Positions 61,657 to 64,000 of a DNA stretch of 64,000 nucleotides are shown here, piece by piece (position 1 is the first letter of the stretch; each line of letters begins with the position of its first letter). The stretch is taken from positions 2,542,001 through 2,606,000 of the forward strand of contig NZ_JAPEOB010000001.1 in the NCBI RefSeq assembly GCF_026341775.1. The letters are read 5' to 3'. Source of the DNA: Streptomyces sp. NBC_00654. GTDB lineage: Bacteria > Actinomycetota > Actinomycetes > Streptomycetales > Streptomycetaceae. The notes under the pieces were generated by a model, which saw nothing but the letters and a program-made list of their open reading frames with translations, made no database searches and was not told the origin of the DNA. The position numbers and the translations under genes are program-made.

Positions 61657-62078
61657 GCGCCCCCAACCCCACCACCGGTGACCTCGCCTGGGTGCTGACC
61701 CCGTTGCTGGAACTGCCCGGTGTCCAGCATGCGGTGGTCGCCACCGGTGACGGGCTCGTCGAAGGCGCCTCCCCGGGGCTCGACCGGGCGTCCGCCGAGC
61801 GGGTGGCTGCCATGACAGCCACCCTGCACGCCGCGGCGCGCGCCTTCACCACGGCCTTCACCGAGGCGGAGACGCCCCGGCTGGCGCAGACGGTCGTGGA
61901 GTCCGAGCTGGGCTTCGCCATCGTCGTCCCCGCAGGCAGGAACACCACCCTCGCGCTCTTCGCCGCCCCCGACGCGCACCTGGGGAACATCGCCTACCAG
62001 ATGCAGGTGCAGGTCACCGCGCTGACCCGGGCGATGAACGCCCCCGCCCGCCAACCGGACGCTGCCGCCCGGCCATGA
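61653..62078 (+). CDS. cvnB: CvnB-type Roadblock/LC7 domain protein
   Basis: This 141-residue protein shows the Roadblock fold (LAWVLTPLLELPGVQHAVVATGDGLVEGAS, then LGFAIVVPAGRNTTLALFA, HLGNIAYQM). Roadblock proteins act on small GTPases. GTG 61653 overlaps cvnA and the TGA overlaps cvnC (ATGA). Confidence 0.95.
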   Translation: MSAPNPTTGDLAWVLTPLLELPGVQHAVVATGDGLVEGASPGLDRASAERVAAMTATLHAAARAFTTAFTEAETPRLAQTVVESELGFAIVVPAGRNTTLALFAAPDAHLGNIAYQMQVQVTALTRAMNAPARQPDAAARP

Positions 62079-62428
62079 CCCCCGGCCCAGGACGCCGTCT
62101 GATCCCCGCCTATCTGGTCACCGGTGGCCGCTCCGCACCCACCGGCCCCGCGCTCGACCGGCTCGCCGTGCTCGTGCGTACGGACTCGACGCTGCCCCAG
62201 GACACCGGAACCGAACACCGCAGGCTGTGCGAACTGCTGGAACCGGGGGCACTCACCGTCGTCGAGTGCGCCGCCCACCTGGAACTCCCGGTCAGCGCCA
62301 CGGTCTTCCTGGCCGCGGACCTCGCGGCCGCCGGACATCTGCACACCCGACCGCCGATCCCCAGCGCCGGGGAGATCGACCGGTCGCTCGTCGAGAGGCT
62401 GCTCGTTGGACTCCGCTCCCTCCACTGA
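62075..62428 (+). CDS. cvnC: CvnC-type DUF742 protein
   Basis: This 117-residue DUF742 protein has RLIPAYLVTGGRSAP, then a winged-helix-like part (HRRLCELLEPGALTVVECAAHLELPVSATVFLAADLAAAGHL shortened) and terminal LLVGLRSL. It is always found between the Roadblock and GTPase genes of conservons and may bridge to DNA. It overlaps both neighbours. Confidence 0.95.
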   Translation: MTPGPGRRLIPAYLVTGGRSAPTGPALDRLAVLVRTDSTLPQDTGTEHRRLCELLEPGALTVVECAAHLELPVSATVFLAADLAAAGHLHTRPPIPSAGEIDRSLVERLLVGLRSLH

Positions 62429-63152
62429 CCGGACCGGCATCGGCTATCTGCCGAGTGCCGACCAGACCCTGATGAAGCTCGTCGTCACGGGTCCCTTCGG
62501 CGTGGGCAAGACGACCCTGATCCGCACCCTGTCGGAGATCCCGACGCTGCACACCGAGGAGGTGATGACACAGTCCAGCACCGGGCTCGACGACACCGCG
62601 GGTCTCCCCGACAAGACCACGACGACGGTCGCCGTCGACTTCGGCAGGCTGACCGTCCCCGGTGACCTGGTGCTCTACATGTTCGGCACCCCGGGGCAGG
62701 AACGCTTCTTCCCGCTGTGGGCGGACATCGCCCGCGGTGCCCTCGGTGCCCTCGTCATGGTCGACACCCGTCGGCTGGAGGACTCGTTCGCCGTGATGGA
62801 CATGGTGGAGGAACAGGGGCTGGCGTACGCCGTCGCCGTCAACCGCTTCCCGGACGCCCCCGCCCACACCGACGAGGTCCTGCGCAAACACCTCGACCTG
62901 GCCCCGGAGACCCCTCTGGTGCAGTGCGACGCCCGCGAACGCCGGGGCTCCATCGACGCGCTCATCGCCCTGGCCGAGCACGCGCTGACCTGCCTGCCGC
63001 AACAGGATTCCCTGCCGCGACAGGATTCCCTGCCGCGACAGGATTCCCCGCCGCAGCGGGAGCCCGCTGCCCGGTCGGGGCCCCAGCCGCAACTCCAGTC
63101 ACAGTCCCCACTCCAGTCCCGTCCCCTACCCCTTTCCCGGGATTCGTCATGA
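62406..63152 (+). CDS. cvnD: CvnD-type small Ras-like GTPase
   Basis: This 248-residue GTPase has G1 TGPFGVGKTTL, G3-like GTPGQERF and the hydrophobic strands LVLYMFG and ALVMVDTRR; AVNRF supplies the N of the G4 motif. TTG 62406 overlaps cvnC by 23 nt and gives the usual start (LDSAPSTDRTGIGYLPS). After about residue 195 it carries a non-conserved Gln/Pro/Ser tail with three QDSLPR repeats. The TGA overlaps the P450 start. Confidence 0.92.
   Translation: MDSAPSTDRTGIGYLPSADQTLMKLVVTGPFGVGKTTLIRTLSEIPTLHTEEVMTQSSTGLDDTAGLPDKTTTTVAVDFGRLTVPGDLVLYMFGTPGQERFFPLWADIARGALGALVMVDTRRLEDSFAVMDMVEEQGLAYAVAVNRFPDAPAHTDEVLRKHLDLAPETPLVQCDARERRGSIDALIALAEHALTCLPQQDSLPRQDSLPRQDSPPQREPAARSGPQPQLQSQSPLQSRPLPLSRDSS
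62994..63057. repeat. 18-bp tandem repeats in the cvnD tail
   Basis: Three copies (62994-63011, 63012-63029, 63030-63047) differ by one base and are followed by a partial fourth. They encode the LPRQDS unit at the disordered end of the GTPase. Confidence 0.85.
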
Positions 63153-64000
63153 CGCTCTCCCCGCCGGACACCGAGCACGACTCGCCGCACCGGCCGCTCG
63201 CGCTGTACGGTCCCGACTTCGCCGCCGATCCGCACGGGCACTACCGCAGCCTGCGCGCACAGGGGCCGCTCGCCCGCGTCAGGATCGCCCCCGGTATCGA
63301 CGCGATGCTCGTCACGGACTACCAGGCGGCCGTCGACCTCGTGCGCGACACCGACACCTTCACCAAGGATCCGCGCGCCTGGCAGGCGACCGTACCGGCG
63401 GACTCGCCCGTCCTCCCCGTGCTCGGCCACCGGCCCACCGCCCTCTTCAGCGACGGCGCTGTGCACACCCGCTACCGCGACACCATCAACGACAGCATCG
63501 CCCTGATCGAACCGCACATGCTCCGGGCCGAGGTCACCCGGGTCGCGCAGCAGCTCATCGGCGAGTTCTCGGCGACGGGCAGCGGCGACCTCGTCGCCCA
63601 GTACGCGCGCCGGCTCCCGCTGCACGTCTTCACCACCTGGTTCGGCGTGCCGCCCGAGGACGGCGAACGCATCGTGAACGGCGTCGGCGGCATGATGAAC
63701 TCCGCCGCGGACGCCGCAGCCGCGTACGCGGATCTCGTCGGTGTCGTCACCGAGCTGGTGGCCGCCCGTCGCGCCCGACCCGGCCGTGACCTCACCTCGT
63801 ACCTGCTCGCACATCCGGCCGGGCTCGACAACGACGAGACAGTGCGTCAGATCACACTCATGATGAGCGCGGGGCACGATCCCACGACCAATCTGATCTC
63901 CAACGCGCTGCTCCACATGCTCACCGACGCGCGCTATTCCGGTTCGCTGCACGGCGGTGCGACGACCGCCCACGAGGCGATCGACGAAGTCCTCTGGCAA
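63149..64000 (+). CDS. Conservon-linked cytochrome P450, CYP157-like (partial, runs off the window)
   Basis: The first 284 residues of a P450 start at ATG 63149, overlapping the cvnD stop (ATGA). The I-helix reads MMSAGHDPTTNLI, keeping the acid/Thr-Thr region but with Pro inserted as in conservon P450s. The last visible codons encode the K-helix as IDEVLWQ, so the normally invariant EXXR is E-x-x-W. That loss is known for the CYP157 family, which sits in conservons. The heme-Cys loop lies beyond the window. Likely partner of the Cvn signalling complex. Confidence 0.88.
   Translation, partial: MTLSPPDTEHDSPHRPLALYGPDFAADPHGHYRSLRAQGPLARVRIAPGIDAMLVTDYQAAVDLVRDTDTFTKDPRAWQATVPADSPVLPVLGHRPTALFSDGAVHTRYRDTINDSIALIEPHMLRAEVTRVAQQLIGEFSATGSGDLVAQYARRLPLHVFTTWFGVPPEDGERIVNGVGGMMNSAADAAAAYADLVGVVTELVAARRARPGRDLTSYLLAHPAGLDNDETVRQITLMMSAGHDPTTNLISNALLHMLTDARYSGSLHGGATTAHEAIDEVLWQ

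Overview
The window is a high-GC actinobacterial chromosome segment, almost certainly Streptomyces. The reasons are strong G/C bias at third codon positions, many GTG starts, ATGA/GTGA stop-start overlaps, a cvnABCD conservon followed by a P450, a two-gene TrkA pair, an IdeR/DmdR1-type iron box and a TetR-controlled CYP105-like P450 cluster. No rRNA, tRNA, CRISPR array or intact transposase was found.

Region 1 (1-17 kb) is dominated by potassium homeostasis. It holds kdpFABC, an orphan ABC ATPase, the sensor-regulator pair kdpDE, an OB-fold protein, a DUF3159 membrane protein, two coupled TrkA-type proteins on the minus strand, a GntR regulator with an ACC deaminase gene (acdS), and a large KimA-like APC permease. 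Three 11-bp direct repeats in front of kdp look like a KdpE site. A 25-bp inverted repeat touches the GntR start codon.

Region 2 (17-38.5 kb) begins with a housekeeping TRAM-domain RNA methyltransferase and becomes a defence island. It contains the 3' remnant of a DUF262/GmrSD-type nuclease gene with a RAMA-like C-terminus, a complete type II Wadjet operon (jetABCD; DUF2397, DUF2398, SMC-like, DUF2399), a wrecked Ser/Thr kinase gene, two hydrolases, a PucR-type regulator, a hydantoinase-B fragment, and a 1740-residue NACHT protein. The NACHT protein joins a PD-(D/E)xK-like N-terminus to a long helical-repeat C-terminus, and is the best candidate for a little-described immune protein.

Region 3 (38.8-46.3 kb) is a minus-strand set of TetR, a 53-aa ORF, ferredoxin reductase, P450 and 3Fe-4S ferredoxin, which together make a self-sufficient monooxygenase chain. 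It faces a DHA2-type MFS exporter across a perfect operator-like palindrome. A second KimA-like permease follows.

Region 4 (46.3-58.5 kb) is ordinary accessory and core content: an NlpC/P60 peptidase, a BlaI/M56 pair, a GNAT acetyltransferase, an iron-boxed siderophore-uptake operon without an ATPase gene, a LuxR-type two-component pair, DedA, and a SIS isomerase divergent from a DeoR regulator.

Region 5 (58.5-64 kb) has a metallo-beta-lactamase-fold protein, a repeat-built 50-aa ORF, and a conservon (cvnABCD) overlapping a P450 that runs off the window. That P450 ends in a K-helix where the EXXR arginine is replaced by Trp, as in CYP157 enzymes.
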